A stretch of 64,000 nt of DNA from Nodosilinea sp. LEGE 06152. GTDB taxonomy: Bacteria; Cyanobacteriota; Cyanobacteriia; Phormidesmidales; Phormidesmidaceae. The notes under the pieces are model-generated. The model did no database searches, was not told the origin of the DNA, and worked only from the letters and a program-made list of their open reading frames with translations. This document shows positions 27,125 to 38,966 of this stretch, piece by piece (position 1 is the stretch's first letter; each line of letters begins with the position of its first letter). The translations under genes and the position numbers were made by a program. The DNA lies in assembly GCF_015207525.1 (NCBI RefSeq), contig NZ_JADEWR010000002.1:135553-199552 (forward strand), given 5' to 3'.

Positions 27125-27158
27125 CTACCTAAACTTATGCTTCAATTCGGCAACCCAC

Positions 27159-29645
27159 TCAGCTGCGGGACTGGGCGGCACCTTCGGCTCCCTTTTGGGC
27201 AGGACTACTGCTGCGATCGCTGGCTCTATCACCATCCTCCGATCGGCCGCTATCGGCGCTGTTGTAGTACTGCCAGGTCCAGTCCTCGACTTCGGCGAGG
27301 TCTTTGCCGTGGGTGGTGATGTAGTGCTTGTGTTCGATCAGCTTGTCGCGAATCATTTGTTTGACGTAGGCACCCGTTTTCTTCAGCTTGGGCACGCGAT
27401 TGATCACATCTCGGGCCAGATTAAAGCGGTCTAGCTCGTTTAGCACCACCATATCGAAGGGGGTGGTGGTGGTGCCCTCTTCTTTGTAGCCGCGCACGTG
27501 GAAGTTGGCGTGGTTGGTGCGCCGATAGGTGAGCCGGTGAATCAGCCAGGGATAGCCGTGAAAGGCAAAAATGACGGGTTTGTCGGCGGTGAAAATCGAG
27601 TCAAAATCCCAGTCGGAGAGGCCGTGGGGGTGCTCGCTCTGGGGTTGCAGGGTCATCAGGTCAACCACATTCACCACCCGAATTTTGAGGTCGGCAAACT
27701 GCGATCGCAGAAAGTCTACCGCTGCCAGGGTCTCCAGGGTGGGCACGTCGCCCGCGCAGGCCATTACCACATCGGGTTCGCCGCCCTTGTCGTTGCTGGC
27801 CCACTCCCAAATGCCGACCCCAGCGGTGCAGTGCTTGATGGCGCTATCCATATCGAGCCACTGCAGCTCGGGCTGTTTACCGGCAATAATCACGTTGACG
27901 TACTGGCGGCTGCGCAGGCAGTGGTCGGCCACCGAGAGCAGGGTATTGGCGTCGGGCGGCAGGTAGACCCGCACCACCTTCGCTTTCTTATTGGTGACTA
28001 CGTCGATAAAGCCGGGGTCCTGGTGGCTAAAGCCGTTGTGGTCTTGCCGCCACACGTGGGAGGTGAGCAGGTAGTTGAGCGAGGCGATTGGTCGCCGCCA
28101 GGGAATGTCAATACAGCTTTCCAGCCACTTGGCGTGCTGGTTAAACATCGAGTCGACGATGTGGATGAACGCCTCGTAGCAGGAGAAAAAGCCGTGGCGA
28201 CCCGTGAGCAAATAGCCCTCCAGCCAGCCCTGACACATGTGCTCGCTCAGCACCTCCATCACCCGTCCGGTGGGGGCAACGTGGTCATCGGTGGGCAAAA
28301 TTTCGGCGGTGGAGACGCGATCGGTGACCTCCAGCAGCGCGTTTAGCCGGTTAGAGTTGTTCTCGTCGGGGCTCATCACCCGAAAGTTTCGGCTCTCGGA
28401 GTTGCGCTGCATCACATCGCGCAAAAACTCGCCCAAAACGCGGGTTGACTCGGCCATTTCGGTGCCGGGGTTACTTACCTCTACGGCATAGTCGCGAAAG
28501 TTTGGCAGGTGCAGGTCGCGCAGCAGCAGCCCGCCGTTGGCGTGGGGGTTTGCGCCCATGCGCCGCTCGCCCACAGGAGCCAGCTCGGCCAGTTCTGGCA
28601 CCAGCTGGCCCGCTTCATCAAACAGGTCTTCGGGCTTGTAGCTCTTCATCCAGCGCTCTAGCAGCTGAATGTGCTCCGGGTTACTGGCCATAGCCGAGAA
28701 GGGCACCTGGTGCGATCGCCAGTAGTCTTCGGTTTTTTTACCGTCTACCGACTCTGGCCCGGTCCAGCCCTTGGGCGATCGCAGAATGATCATGGGGTAC
28801 AGCGGCCGCTGCTGAAACCCGTGCACCTGGGCCTCGCGCTGGATTTGCTTGATGTCGGCGATCGCCGCATCCAGGGTGCTGGCCATCAGCTGGTGCATGG
28901 CCTCAGGCTCAGACCCCTCGACAAAGTAGGGCTGGTAGCCGTAGCCGATAAACAGGCTTTCGAGCTGGTCCTGGGGCAGCCGGGCCAGCACCGTGGGGTT
29001 GGCAATCTTATAGCCGTTCAGGTGCAAAATCGGCAGCACGATCCCATCGCGGGCCGGGTTGAGAAACTTATTCGAGTGCCAGCTGGTCGCCAGAGGCCCC
29101 GTTTCGGCCTCGCCATCGCCCACCACACAGGCCACAATCAGGTCGGGGTTGTCGAAGGCGGCTCCGTAGGCGTGCACCAGGGCATAGCCCAGCTCGCCCC
29201 CCTCGTGGATTGACCCAGGCGTTTCGGGGGCGGCGTGGCTGGGAATGCCGCCCGGAAAGGAAAACTGCTTGAACAGCTGCCGCATGCCCTCGGCATCTTG
29301 CGAAATATTGGGATAAAGCTCGCTGTAGGTGCCCTCTAGATAGGTATTGGCCACCATGCCCGGCCCGCCGTGCCCCGGCCCGGCAATGTAAATCATGTTC
29401 AGGTCTTGGGCTTTAATCACCCGGTTCAGGTGAGCGTAGATGAAGTTCAGCCCCGGCGTAGTGCCCCAGTGGCCCAGCAGCCGGGGCTTAATGTGCTCTA
29501 GCTTTAGCGGTTCGCGCAGCAGCGGATTGTCTAATAGATAGATCTGGCCTACCGATAGGTAGTTCGCTGCGCACCAGTAGGCATGTAGCTTTTGAAGTTG
29601 CTCGGCAGTCAGGGGCTGTTGCTTGCTGGGCGTGGCTGCGATCAT
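27159..29645 (-). CDS. xfp: Phosphoketolase
   Basis: An 828-aa thiamine-diphosphate enzyme that splits xylulose 5-phosphate (and usually fructose 6-phosphate) with phosphate to acetyl phosphate plus a shorter aldose phosphate. Motifs: [28 protein letters not shown] (cofactor/metal region), [20 protein letters not shown] and [16 protein letters not shown]. The length is slightly above the usual ~800 aa because of a hydrophilic Ser/Glu/Ala-rich tail (about 25 residues). AAGGAG precedes the ATG. In cyanobacteria this route yields acetyl-CoA in the dark or under mixotrophy. An IS element sits just downstream and may affect termination. Confidence 0.96.
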   Translation of the reverse strand: MIAATPSKQQPLTAEQLQKLHAYWCAANYLSVGQIYLLDNPLLREPLKLEHIKPRLLGHWGTTPGLNFIYAHLNRVIKAQDLNMIYIAGPGHGGPGMVANTYLEGTYSELYPNISQDAEGMRQLFKQFSFPGGIPSHAAPETPGSIHEGGELGYALVHAYGAAFDNPDLIVACVVGDGEAETGPLATSWHSNKFLNPARDGIVLPILHLNGYKIANPTVLARLPQDQLESLFIGYGYQPYFVEGSEPEAMHQLMASTLDAAIADIKQIQREAQVHGFQQRPLYPMIILRSPKGWTGPESVDGKKTEDYWRSHQVPFSAMASNPEHIQLLERWMKSYKPEDLFDEAGQLVPELAELAPVGERRMGANPHANGGLLLRDLHLPNFRDYAVEVSNPGTEMAESTRVLGEFLRDVMQRNSESRNFRVMSPDENNSNRLNALLEVTDRVSTAEILPTDDHVAPTGRVMEVLSEHMCQGWLEGYLLTGRHGFFSCYEAFIHIVDSMFNQHAKWLESCIDIPWRRPIASLNYLLTSHVWRQDHNGFSHQDPGFIDVVTNKKAKVVRVYLPPDANTLLSVADHCLRSRQYVNVIIAGKQPELQWLDMDSAIKHCTAGVGIWEWASNDKGGEPDVVMACAGDVPTLETLAAVDFLRSQFADLKIRVVNVVDLMTLQPQSEHPHGLSDWDFDSIFTADKPVIFAFHGYPWLIHRLTYRRTNHANFHVRGYKEEGTTTTPFDMVVLNELDRFNLARDVINRVPKLKKTGAYVKQMIRDKLIEHKHYITTHGKDLAEVEDWTWQYYNSADSGRSEDGDRASDRSSSPAQKGAEGAAQSRS

Positions 29646-29875
29646 GCTAAATGCTCCTTGTAGGGCGACTTGGGGCGGCTATTTCTGGGCTATTTCCTGA
29701 ACGGCAGACTGCTCCACCTCTACGCTCGGCCGATGCGGCTCCTCACAGGGTACAAAGCTGAACTCCTCCCTTCCTCCTACCGATGACAGTGTTGTGACCT
29801 AAAAATATCTGCTGCTAGATAGAGTTGTGCGAGGGCCGCCTCACCCAACCAACGTTATCAAAGGCTTTTGGGAAA

Positions 29876-30430
29876 ATGCTGATACCAAATTATCAAATTC
29901 GTTCGGCTCGGCGCGAAGAGTTACCTCAGCTGGCGGCGATCGAGCAGTCAGCCGCTGCGCTGTTTGCAGATACCCCCTACGCCTTTCTAGTCGAGGCCGC
30001 GCCCCTGCCGTTTGAGGTTGTGCTGGAGCGGTTTCAAGCCGGGCAGGTGTGGGTGGCGATCGCCGATCAGGCGGCCGTTGTTGGTTACGCCGTCACTCAG
30101 CCGGTTGATCAAACCCTGTACCTGCAGGAGATTGACGTCGACCCAGCCCACGGGCGAAGAGGGATTGGTTCTGCGCTGATCAGCGCGGTTAGCCTGTGGG
30201 CAAACCACCAGGGCTACCCTGCGCTATCGCTATCGACTTTCCGCACCATTCCGTGGAACGCGCCGTTTTACGCCAGGCTAGGGTTTCAGCCCCTCGATGA
30301 GGCGGAGCTGTCGGCGGGTTTTCAGCACATTCGAGAGCAGGAGGCCCAGGCCGGATTACCGATCGGCGATCGCGTTATTATGCAGTGCCGTCAGCTGCCA
30401 ATATTGCTTGAGAATCGCAAAGATACGTAA
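29876..30430 (+). CDS. GNAT family N-acetyltransferase
   Basis: A 184-aa protein with the GNAT fold: YQIRSARREELPQLAAIEQSA (strand 1/helix 1), WVAIADQAAVVGYAV, LYLQEIDVDPAHGRRGIGSALI (motif A, with the RRGIGSAL acetyl-CoA pyrophosphate loop) and TIPWNAPFYARLGF (motif B). ATG at 29876 with GGAAA upstream is preferred over the GTG at 29825. The acceptor amine is unknown. It is divergent from xfp with about 230 bp between them. Confidence 0.92.
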   Translation: MLIPNYQIRSARREELPQLAAIEQSAAALFADTPYAFLVEAAPLPFEVVLERFQAGQVWVAIADQAAVVGYAVTQPVDQTLYLQEIDVDPAHGRRGIGSALISAVSLWANHQGYPALSLSTFRTIPWNAPFYARLGFQPLDEAELSAGFQHIREQEAQAGLPIGDRVIMQCRQLPILLENRKDT

Positions 30431-30700
30431 AAAAGCCTGAATTAAAGGCGGCCATCGGGTAGGCTTTGGAATTCCAACTATTCCCTTCCAGCTAATTCTA
30501 ACCGTCCCGATTCAAGCCTAATTGCCCTCCATTCTCGCGAGATTAACCCGATGATAAAATTAGGGCAAGCCCTGTATTAAAAAGCTTACGTTGAGAGATG
30601 CCAAGCGTTTTGCTCTAAAGGTTTCTTAAAGGTTTCTTGGCCTGTTTTGCAGCAGCTCGACCCAGTGGGCGATCGCGATTTCTACCTATAGATAGGTGCT

Positions 30701-33700
30701 TTGAAGGTTTTGAAGAAAGCAGCGGCTAGCTATAGCCTCCAGCGGGTTATTCACGAAGGGGTTCACACCAGAGTTTACGCTGGAGTGAGGCTACAGAATC
30801 AGCAACCCGTCATCGTTAAGCGGCTTAGGGATGACTACCCGTCGCTCGAAGACATTACCCGGCTCAGGCACGAGTTTAAGATTTTAGACAGCTTAAACCA
30901 CCCCGGTATTATCAAGCCATTGGGGCTAGAAACCGACCAAAATGGTCTGGCGCTGCTTTTAGAAGACTTTGGCGGCGTTGCCCTAAAAGACTATTTAAGC
31001 CAGCACTCTCTGGCGATCGCCGAGTTCCTTGCCATTGCTCTGCAGCTCGCCGATGCCCTCATCAACCTGCATCAAAACCAGATTGTTCACAAAGACATCA
31101 ATCCCCAAAACATTTTGATTCAGCCCCAGAGTAGGCAGGTCAAAATCATCGATTTCAGCATTGCCTCTCGCCTCTCGCAGGAAAACTCGGCGGTCAGCAA
31201 CCCCACGCTGCTCGAAGGCACGCTGGCCTACCTGTCGCCCGAGCAAACCGGCCGCATGAATCGCGCGATCGACTACCGCAGCGACTTTTATTCCCTGGGC
31301 GTCACCTTCTACGAAATGCTGACCGGGCAGCTGCCGTTTCAATCGACCGACCCGCTGGAGCTGGTGCATAGCCACATTGCCAAAACGCCCGTGGCCCCCA
31401 ACCAAATTAATAGCGCCGTGCCACTGCCCCTGGCCGATTTGGTAATGAAGCTGTTGGCCAAAACCGCCGAAGATCGCTATCAGAGCGCGTCCGGTCTGAG
31501 GGCCGATCTGGTGAGCTGTCAAACCCAGCTGGAGCAAACTGGCGCGATCGCCGCCTTTCCTGTAGGGCAGCTCGATTGTTTTAGCCAGTTTCTAATTCCG
31601 CAGACGCTCTACGGTCGAGAAGCTGAAGTTGCCGCTCTGATGACGGCCTTTGAGCAGGTGAGCGCCGGGGCCACTGAGCTCATGCTGGTCAGCGGCTACT
31701 CAGGCATTGGCAAAACGTCGCTGGTGAATGAGGTTCACAAACCGATTTCTCGGCAGCGGGGGTATTTTATCAGCGGCAAGTTTGACCAGTTTAAGCGCAA
31801 CGTGCCCTACGCGTCTCTGGCCCAGGCCTTTCAAGAGCTGACGCGGCAGCTGCTAACCGAAAGCGACGATCGCATCGCGGGCTGGAAAGCGAAATTGCTG
31901 CAGGCTTTAGGCCCAAACGCTCAAATTATTATCGACGTAGTTCCCGAGCTGGAGCGAATTGTGGGGCCGCAGCCCGAGGTGGCTCAGCTGGGGCCATCGG
32001 AGGCGCAAAACCGCTTTAATCGAGTCTTTCAACAGTTTGTTCGGGTGTTTAGCCAGCCCGACCATCCCCTGGTCATTTTTCTCGATGACCTCCAGTGGGC
32101 CGATCTGCCGTCGCTGAAACTGATTGAGCGGCTGGTGACCAATCCAGAAAACGCGTATCTACTGCTGCTGGGCGCTTACCGCGACAACGAGGTGAGCCTG
32201 GCGCACCCCTTGATGCACACCCTGGAGCAAATTCAGGCGGCGGGGGCGAGCGCCCGCAGGCTGGTGCTGCAACCCCTCGATCTGCCCCAGGTCAATCAGC
32301 TGGTGGCCGACACGCTGCACACCAGCCAGGCCCAGGCCCAACCCCTGGCCGAGCTGGTGTTTCGCAAAACCCAGGGCAACCCGTTTTTTCTTACCCAGCT
32401 GTTGAAGTCGCTGCATCAAGACCAGCAGCTCTGGTTCGATTTTGACCAGGGCCAGTGGCGGTGGCAGATGGAGGTGCTGCAGGGCATCGCCATCACCGAG
32501 AATGTCGTTGACCTGATGATCGCTCAGATTCAAAAACTGTCGGCTCAAACCCAGCGGGTGCTCAAGCTAGCGGCCTGCATTGGCGATAAGTTTGCCCTCG
32601 ACGTGCTGGCCATTGTCAACCAAGCTTCCCAAACCGAAACCGCCGCCGATCTCTGGGAAGCCCTGCAGGCAGAATTTGTGGTGCCCCTCAACCAGTTCTA
32701 CAAAATTCCGCTGGCGCTCGATGTCGAGACCCGTGCTGTAGAACGTTTCGAGGATCTCTTGCCCTCTGGCCCCGACGTTGCGATCGCCTATCGTTTTTTG
32801 CACGACCGGGTGCAGCAGGCGGCCTACTCGCTAATCCCTCAGTCGCAGCGGCAGGAAACCCACCTCAAGATTGGTCAGCTGCTGCTAAAAAACAGCTCAC
32901 CCGAGGAGCGCAACGAGAATGTTTTTGCCATTGTCAACCAGCTCAACTACGGGGCCGACTTGCTCACCGCCGAGGCCGAGATCTACCAGCTGGCCGAACT
33001 CAACCGAGTTGCAGGCCAAAAAGCCAAAGCCGCCGCCGCCTACGACTCGGCCCTGCGCTACCTGCGGGTGGGGCTAGACCTGCTGCCCGCCAGGAGTTGG
33101 CAACAGCAGTACAACCTGACCCTGGCCCTGCACGAAGCCGCCGCCGAGTCGGCCTACCTGAATGGCGACTTTGAGCAGATGGAAGCCTGGACCGCCCTGG
33201 CCCTGGAGCGGGTGCGATCGCCCATCCACACCATGAAGATCTACGAGGTCCAAATTCAGGCCTGTATGGCCCAGGTGAAGCAGCTCGAAGCGGTCAAAAT
33301 TGGGCTAGAAGCGCTGGCGCGGCTGGGGGTGACGATCCCTGAGTCGCCCAGCGAGGCCGATATTCAGCAAACCCTGGCCCACACCGCCGCCACACTGGCC
33401 GACAAGACTCCCGCAGATCTGCTGCATCTGCCGCCGATGACCGACTCTGAGAAGCTAGCCGCCGTGCGCATGCTCACCAGCCTAGGGTCGCCCTGTTACC
33501 AGGCGGCCCCGCACCTGTTTCCGCTGGTGATCTGCAAGCAGGTCAACCTATCGGTCGCCTATGGCAGCTCGCCCTTTGCCGCCTACGGCTACGTGTGCTA
33601 CGGCGTCATTCTCAACGGCATTTTGCAGAACAGCGAGCTGGCCTACCAGTTTGGCAGCCTGGCGCTTCAGGTGGTAGAGCAATTTAGTGCAGTAGAGCTG

Positions 33701-36700
33701 AGGGCCAGCGTCAGCTTTGTGGCCGGGGCCTGCACGCTGCACGGCAAGGTTCACGTGCGCGAAACGCTGCCGCTGCTGTGGGATGGCTACCAAAGCGGTC
33801 TAGAAAACGGCCAGTTTGAATACGGGGGCTATGCGGCGATTCAGCACTGCCACCACGCTTACTTGATGGGGCAAGACCTCGGCCAGCTGGCCCCCGAAAT
33901 GACCGCCATCAGCGATAACCTGGCCCAGCTCAAGCAGGACAATACCCTGGGCTGGAATCAAATTGTGCAGCAGGCGGTGCTGAATTTAACCAGTTCAGCA
34001 AAGCATCCCAACCTGCTGCAGGGCGAGGTCTACCAGGAAGCCGAGGCTCTGCCCCTGCTCAAGGCCGGCAACGATCGCACCGGGCTGCACTACCTCTACC
34101 TCAACAAGCTGATGCTCAGCTACCTGTTTGGCCAGTACGAGCAGGCCCTGGCCGATGCTGCCGAGGCCGAGCAGTATTTAGACGGGGTGAAGGCCTTTTT
34201 GGTGGAGCCCACCTTCTATTTTTACAGTTCGCTGGCCCACTTGGCCCAGTCGCCCGAGCGGCTAGACGTAGCGCTCAGCAAAGTTGCGCAAAATCAGGCG
34301 CAGCTGCGGCGCTGGGCCGACCACGCCCCCATGAACTTTCAGCACAAGTACGACCTGGTGGAGGCCGAGAAAGCGCGGGTGCTGGGCCAGCCCTGGCAGG
34401 CGATGGAGCACTACGATCGCGCCATTGCCGCCGCCCGCGAGCAGGGTTATAACCACGAAGCCGCCCTGGCCAACGAACGGGCCGCCGAGTTTTACCTGGG
34501 GCAAGGTCGCGATCGGGTGGCGCAGGTGTATCTGGCCGAGGCCTACTACGGCTATCTGCGCTGGGGGGCGATCGCCAAAGCCAATCAGCTAGGCGATCGC
34601 TACCCTCAGCTACTGGCCCAAACCGCCGAGCGAGAGGCGATCGCAGTGCCCGCGCGGATCACCCACACCAGCTCGACCAGTGGGCTACAGGGCTTTGATT
34701 TGGCCGCCATTATGAAGGCGTCGCAGGCGCTGTCGAAGGAAATTGTGCTGAGCGACCTGCTCACCACGCTGATGCAGATCGTGCTCGAGAACGCCGGGGC
34801 CGAGACGGGCCTGCTGCTGCTAGAGACAGCCGGGCAGCTGGTGATCAAAGCCTCAGGAACGGTGGATGAGGACGCGATCGCCGTCCACCAGAGCGACCTG
34901 GGGGAGGCCGACGCAGCCAAGGCCTTGTCCCTGCCCCTGTCGGTGGTCAACTACGTGGCCCGCACCCGGTTGGCCCTAGTGCTCAACGATGCCCACGAGG
35001 AAGACCTCTTTGCCAGCGATCCCTACGTGCAGGCGCGGCAGCCCAAGTCGGTTTTGTGTGCCCCCATTCTGCACCAGGGCAAGCTGACCGGCATGCTTTA
35101 CCTGGAGAACAACCTCACTGCCGGCGCGTTTACCCAAGACCGGCTGGAGGTTCTGCAGCTGCTGGCCGGTCAGGCCGCTATTTCAATTGAAAACGCCCGG
35201 CTCTACGCCGATTTAGAAGAGGCCAACCGCACCCTGGAAGCCAACGTCGCCGCCCGCACCCTGGAGCTACAGCAAAACAACATTCACCTGCAGCAGGAGA
35301 TTCAGGAGCGGCAGCGGGCCGAAGAGGCGGCTATGGTGGCAAGCCGCGCCAAGAGCGAGTTTTTGGCCAATATGAGCCACGAGCTGCGCACGCCGCTAAA
35401 CGGCATTTTGGGCTACAGTCAGGTGCTCAAAAAACACCAGACCCTCACCGAGCAGCAGCAAAACGGGCTGAACGTGATTCATCAGTGCGGCGAGTACCTG
35501 CTGACGCTGATCAACGACGTGCTCGATCTCTCTAAAATCGAAGCGCGAAAAATGGAGCTGCACCCCAGCCGGTTTCACCTGCCCCCGTTTCTTGAGAACG
35601 TGCTGGAGATCTGCCGCATTCGCGCCAGCCAAAAGCATATTCCGCTCAACTACGAGGTGCTCTCGGCCCTGCCCCAGCACGTTGAGGCCGATGAAAAGCG
35701 GCTGCAGCAGGTGTTGCTCAACCTGCTGGGCAACGCAATTAAATTTACCGAGACAGGCGGCGTTACGCTGACGGTGGGATACGCCCACCTCTGGCCAACC
35801 GACGGCGATCCCCGCGAGCCCGAGGGGCAAAACCAGCCGGGCGATCGCTCGACAGCCAGCCCCCTGCGCTTTCAAATTAAAGACACCGGCATTGGGATTG
35901 CCCCCGAGCAGCTAGAGCAGATCTTTGACCCATTTCACTGCGCCCCGGCACCCAATCGCCGCAGCGAGGGCACCGGGCTGGGGTTGGCAATTAGCCGGCA
36001 GCTCGTACAGTTAATGGGTAGCGACATTCACGTAACCAGCCGCCCAGGCCAGGGCAGCCGGTTTTGGTTTGATCTCCACCTGGTGGCATTGCAGCCCAGC
36101 GACCGGGCAGCGGCAGCGGCGCAGCGGGCGATCGCGGGCTACCGGGGCGACCCACGCACCATTCTGGTTGTTGACGATAAAGACTACAACCGGGCCGTGC
36201 TGATCAACTTTTTAATTCCGCTGGGCTTTAGGGTGATTGAGGCGGCCGACGGTGCCGCTGGACTAGAGCAGGCCCGGCAGCATCGGCCCGATGCGGTGCT
36301 GGTCGATCTGGTCATGCCGCGGATGGATGGCTTTGAGATGACCCGCCGCCTGCGGCAAAGCCCCGAGCTACAGGCAATAACCGTCATTGCGGTGTCGGCC
36401 AGCGTGCTAGAGCTAGACCAGCGCCTGAGCCAGGCCGCCCAGTGCGACGCCTTTTTGCCCAAGCCCGTGCAGGAGGCCGCCCTGCTCCAGACGCTCCAGA
36501 CCCACCTCAAGCTAGATTGGGTCTACGCCCCCGGCACGAACAGCCCCGTCGCCAGCCAGGGTGCCGCGTCCGACTCCGCCGCCGTTTCCCTCATCGCCCT
36601 GCCGATCGCGGCTATTCCGCCCGCCTCAGACCTCGACGCTCTGCTCGATCTGGCCCAGCGGGGCGACCTCAAGGGCCTGGTTGCCTACACCCAGCAGCTA

Positions 36701-36814
36701 GAGACGCTCAACTCGCAGTGGACACCCTTTGCCGCTCAGCTGAGGCAGTTGGCAATGAGCTATAAGGGAAGACAGGCGATCGCATTGATCAAACGCTACC
36801 AACCATCGACATGA
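30701..36814 (+). CDS. HstK-type multi-kinase: Ser/Thr kinase-AAA-GAF-His kinase-receiver
   Basis: A 2037-aa protein. Order: Ser/Thr kinase domain (about 10-270; Lys in [13 protein letters not shown], and IDFSIA where Ser replaces the usual Gly of DFG), AAA-type ATPase (305-560; Walker [20 protein letters not shown]), a long helical TPR-like region (about 700-1330), GAF (1360-1510), coiled coil, HisKA with His1560 (MSHELRTPL), HATPase (1655-1790) and receiver with Asp1869 ([12 protein letters not shown]). This is the HstK architecture known from Anabaena, combining Ser/Thr and His kinase modules. The start is TTG at 30701; no ATG is near. It overlaps the next gene by 4 bp, so it leads a signalling operon. 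Confidence 0.94.
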   Translation: MKVLKKAAASYSLQRVIHEGVHTRVYAGVRLQNQQPVIVKRLRDDYPSLEDITRLRHEFKILDSLNHPGIIKPLGLETDQNGLALLLEDFGGVALKDYLSQHSLAIAEFLAIALQLADALINLHQNQIVHKDINPQNILIQPQSRQVKIIDFSIASRLSQENSAVSNPTLLEGTLAYLSPEQTGRMNRAIDYRSDFYSLGVTFYEMLTGQLPFQSTDPLELVHSHIAKTPVAPNQINSAVPLPLADLVMKLLAKTAEDRYQSASGLRADLVSCQTQLEQTGAIAAFPVGQLDCFSQFLIPQTLYGREAEVAALMTAFEQVSAGATELMLVSGYSGIGKTSLVNEVHKPISRQRGYFISGKFDQFKRNVPYASLAQAFQELTRQLLTESDDRIAGWKAKLLQALGPNAQIIIDVVPELERIVGPQPEVAQLGPSEAQNRFNRVFQQFVRVFSQPDHPLVIFLDDLQWADLPSLKLIERLVTNPENAYLLLLGAYRDNEVSLAHPLMHTLEQIQAAGASARRLVLQPLDLPQVNQLVADTLHTSQAQAQPLAELVFRKTQGNPFFLTQLLKSLHQDQQLWFDFDQGQWRWQMEVLQGIAITENVVDLMIAQIQKLSAQTQRVLKLAACIGDKFALDVLAIVNQASQTETAADLWEALQAEFVVPLNQFYKIPLALDVETRAVERFEDLLPSGPDVAIAYRFLHDRVQQAAYSLIPQSQRQETHLKIGQLLLKNSSPEERNENVFAIVNQLNYGADLLTAEAEIYQLAELNRVAGQKAKAAAAYDSALRYLRVGLDLLPARSWQQQYNLTLALHEAAAESAYLNGDFEQMEAWTALALERVRSPIHTMKIYEVQIQACMAQVKQLEAVKIGLEALARLGVTIPESPSEADIQQTLAHTAATLADKTPADLLHLPPMTDSEKLAAVRMLTSLGSPCYQAAPHLFPLVICKQVNLSVAYGSSPFAAYGYVCYGVILNGILQNSELAYQFGSLALQVVEQFSAVELRASVSFVAGACTLHGKVHVRETLPLLWDGYQSGLENGQFEYGGYAAIQHCHHAYLMGQDLGQLAPEMTAISDNLAQLKQDNTLGWNQIVQQAVLNLTSSAKHPNLLQGEVYQEAEALPLLKAGNDRTGLHYLYLNKLMLSYLFGQYEQALADAAEAEQYLDGVKAFLVEPTFYFYSSLAHLAQSPERLDVALSKVAQNQAQLRRWADHAPMNFQHKYDLVEAEKARVLGQPWQAMEHYDRAIAAAREQGYNHEAALANERAAEFYLGQGRDRVAQVYLAEAYYGYLRWGAIAKANQLGDRYPQLLAQTAEREAIAVPARITHTSSTSGLQGFDLAAIMKASQALSKEIVLSDLLTTLMQIVLENAGAETGLLLLETAGQLVIKASGTVDEDAIAVHQSDLGEADAAKALSLPLSVVNYVARTRLALVLNDAHEEDLFASDPYVQARQPKSVLCAPILHQGKLTGMLYLENNLTAGAFTQDRLEVLQLLAGQAAISIENARLYADLEEANRTLEANVAARTLELQQNNIHLQQEIQERQRAEEAAMVASRAKSEFLANMSHELRTPLNGILGYSQVLKKHQTLTEQQQNGLNVIHQCGEYLLTLINDVLDLSKIEARKMELHPSRFHLPPFLENVLEICRIRASQKHIPLNYEVLSALPQHVEADEKRLQQVLLNLLGNAIKFTETGGVTLTVGYAHLWPTDGDPREPEGQNQPGDRSTASPLRFQIKDTGIGIAPEQLEQIFDPFHCAPAPNRRSEGTGLGLAISRQLVQLMGSDIHVTSRPGQGSRFWFDLHLVALQPSDRAAAAAQRAIAGYRGDPRTILVVDDKDYNRAVLINFLIPLGFRVIEAADGAAGLEQARQHRPDAVLVDLVMPRMDGFEMTRRLRQSPELQAITVIAVSASVLELDQRLSQAAQCDAFLPKPVQEAALLQTLQTHLKLDWVYAPGTNSPVASQGAASDSAAVSLIALPIAAIPPASDLDALLDLAQRGDLKGLVAYTQQLETLNSQWTPFAAQLRQLAMSYKGRQAIALIKRYQPST

Positions 36815-38505
36815 GCGAGGACACCGCCAATACAGGCACCATTCTGGTGGTAGACGACACCCCAACCAACCTGGAGGTGCTGTTCGATTTTTTGAACAAT
36901 GCCGGGTTCAAGGTGCTCTTTGCCGAAGACGGGGAAAGCGCCCTCGAAAAAGCTCACTATGCCGCTCCCGATCTGATCCTGCTCGACATTCTGATGCCGG
37001 GTATGGACGGGTTTGAGACCTGCCGTCGCCTCAAAGGCAGTCAGTCAACCGCCGCGATTCCGGTGATTTTCTTAACCGCGCTCACCGATACGCCCGAGAA
37101 GGTCAAAGGGTTTGCCCTGGGCGCGGTCGATTTTATTACCAAGCCGCTCCAGTACGAGGAGGTGCTGGCTCGGGTTAAGACCCATCTGCGCCTGCAGGCG
37201 CTGACCCAGCAGCTCCAAGACCAAAACGCCCGCCTGGAGCGCGAAGTGCAGGAGCGCACCCAGGCCGAAGCCGCCCTGCGCCAGCAAAATCAGCGATCGC
37301 AGCTGCTGGCCGGCGTCTCCCTCAAAATTCGCCAATCGTTGCAGATCAACGACATCCTGCAAACTTCGGTGACCGAGGTCAAAGCCATTCTTCAGGCCGA
37401 TCGGGTGCTCATCTACCGCCTCTGGCCCGACGGCACCGGCAGCGGCGTGGCCGAGGCGGTGCAGCCGGGTCTGCCGGAGGTGATGGGGGTTGTCTTTCCC
37501 CAGGAGGTGTTTCCCCCGGAGTCTAGGGAGCAATACCGCCAGGGCCGCGTTCGCATGCTGGCCGACGCTAACCGGGATCAGCAGGTCGCCGCCTGTCTGG
37601 TCGATTTTTTGCGGCAGTTTTGGGTGCAGGCCAAGCTGGTGGTGCCGATCATCACCCAGGGCGACCTGTGGGGGTTGCTGATTGCCCACCAGTGCTCAGC
37701 CCCGCGCCACTGGACCACCTTCGAGAGTGAGCTACTCCAGCAGCTCGCCAACCAAATGGCTATAGCGCTCACCCAGGCCCAGCTCCTAGAGCAGGAAGTG
37801 CTCCAGCGCCAGGAGCTAGCCCGCTCCAACGACGAGCTGCAAAAATTTGCCTACGTTGCCTCCCACGACCTGCAGGAGCCGCTGCGCATGGTCACTAGCT
37901 ACCTGCAGCTCCTAGAGCGCCGCTACAAGGGTCAGCTCGATGCCGACGCCGACGATTTTATCCAGTTCGCCGTCGACGGTGCCCTGCGCATGCGCACGCT
38001 AATTAACGACCTGCTCACCTACTCCCGCGTGGGTACCCAGGGGCGGGCCTTTGAACCCACCAGCAGCACCCAGGCGGTCGAGCGGGCGATCGCCAATCTC
38101 AAGGTGGCGATCGAAGAAAGCGAGGCCACCGTGACCTATCATGGGCTGCCCCAGGTGCAGGCCGACCCCACCCAGCTCACCCAACTTTTTCAAAACTTAA
38201 TCAGTAATGGCATCAAGTTTCGCAGCGAAGCACCGGCCCGCGTTGCCATTGAAGCCAGTCAAAAGGAGGATGTATGGTTATTTTCTGTCCAAGATAATGG
38301 CATTGGCATTGACCCCCAATATGCTGACCAAATCTTTGTGATTTTTCAACGGTTAAACAATCGAATCGCCTACCCAGGTACAGGCATAGGGCTAGCGGTT
38401 TGCAAGAAAATTGTTGAGCGACACGGTGGTAAAATTTGGGTACAGTCTAAACCAAATCAGGGATCAACCTTCTACTTCACAATTCCAGCAGGGGGCATGA
38501 GCTGA
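36811..38505 (+). CDS. Hybrid response regulator-histidine kinase (REC-GAF-HK)
   Basis: A 564-aa protein. N-terminal receiver (5-125; LLDILMPGMDGFE with phospho-Asp near 62), a coiled-coil connector, a GAF domain (about 175-330; LQTSVTEVKAILQADRVLIYRLWPDGTG, phytochrome-like in style) and a histidine kinase core with His352 (VASHDLQEPLRM) and HATPase (DNGIGIDP, GTGIGLAV). No chromophore-type Cys motif is evident in the GAF. It may take phosphate from the upstream kinase through its receiver and pass it on. ATGA overlap with the preceding gene and one-base overlap with the next show translational coupling. Confidence 0.94.
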   Translation: MSEDTANTGTILVVDDTPTNLEVLFDFLNNAGFKVLFAEDGESALEKAHYAAPDLILLDILMPGMDGFETCRRLKGSQSTAAIPVIFLTALTDTPEKVKGFALGAVDFITKPLQYEEVLARVKTHLRLQALTQQLQDQNARLEREVQERTQAEAALRQQNQRSQLLAGVSLKIRQSLQINDILQTSVTEVKAILQADRVLIYRLWPDGTGSGVAEAVQPGLPEVMGVVFPQEVFPPESREQYRQGRVRMLADANRDQQVAACLVDFLRQFWVQAKLVVPIITQGDLWGLLIAHQCSAPRHWTTFESELLQQLANQMAIALTQAQLLEQEVLQRQELARSNDELQKFAYVASHDLQEPLRMVTSYLQLLERRYKGQLDADADDFIQFAVDGALRMRTLINDLLTYSRVGTQGRAFEPTSSTQAVERAIANLKVAIEESEATVTYHGLPQVQADPTQLTQLFQNLISNGIKFRSEAPARVAIEASQKEDVWLFSVQDNGIGIDPQYADQIFVIFQRLNNRIAYPGTGIGLAVCKKIVERHGGKIWVQSKPNQGSTFYFTIPAGGMS

Positions 38506-38963
38506 TGGTGATGGTTAAATCCGTTATTGAGTCCCTGAATCCCATTGAAATTCTGCTGGTCGAAGACAATCCTGGCGACATTCGGCTCACCCAGGAGGTG
38601 CTAAAAGAAGGCCAAATTTGCAATCACCTCAACGTGGTAGACGATGGCGAAAAGGCGATCGCCTTTTTGACCCACACTGCGCCCTACAGCCACGCACCCA
38701 ACCCACACTTGGTCTTGCTAGACCTCAATTTGCCGCGTCGCAGCGGTCTAGAGGTGCTCGAAACGATCAAAACCAATGAGACGCTCAAGCACATTCCGGT
38801 CATTGTGTTTACCAGCTCCCACGCCGAGGAAGACATCATGAGCGCCTACAACCTCCACGCCAATTGCTACATCACTAAGCCAATTGACCTGGAGCACTTT
38901 ACAAGAAGCATCAAATCCATTGAAGATTTCTGGTTATCTATGGTCGAGCTACCCTCGGAGTAA
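38505..38963 (+). CDS. Rcp1-like single-domain response regulator
   Basis: A 152-aa receiver-only protein: ILLVEDNPGDIRLTQEVLKEG, LVLLDLNLPRRSGLEVLETIK with the phospho-Asp, VIVFTSSHAEED and CYITKPIDLEHF. The EDNPGD start and NLPRRSG region match Rcp1-type regulators, which partner with cyanobacterial phytochromes and related kinases. The kinase immediately upstream is the likely donor. Its ATG overlaps the upstream stop (TGATG). No output domain is present, so it acts through protein contacts or as a relay. Confidence 0.93.
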   Translation: MVMVKSVIESLNPIEILLVEDNPGDIRLTQEVLKEGQICNHLNVVDDGEKAIAFLTHTAPYSHAPNPHLVLLDLNLPRRSGLEVLETIKTNETLKHIPVIVFTSSHAEEDIMSAYNLHANCYITKPIDLEHFTRSIKSIEDFWLSMVELPSE

Positions 38964-38966
38964 GCC

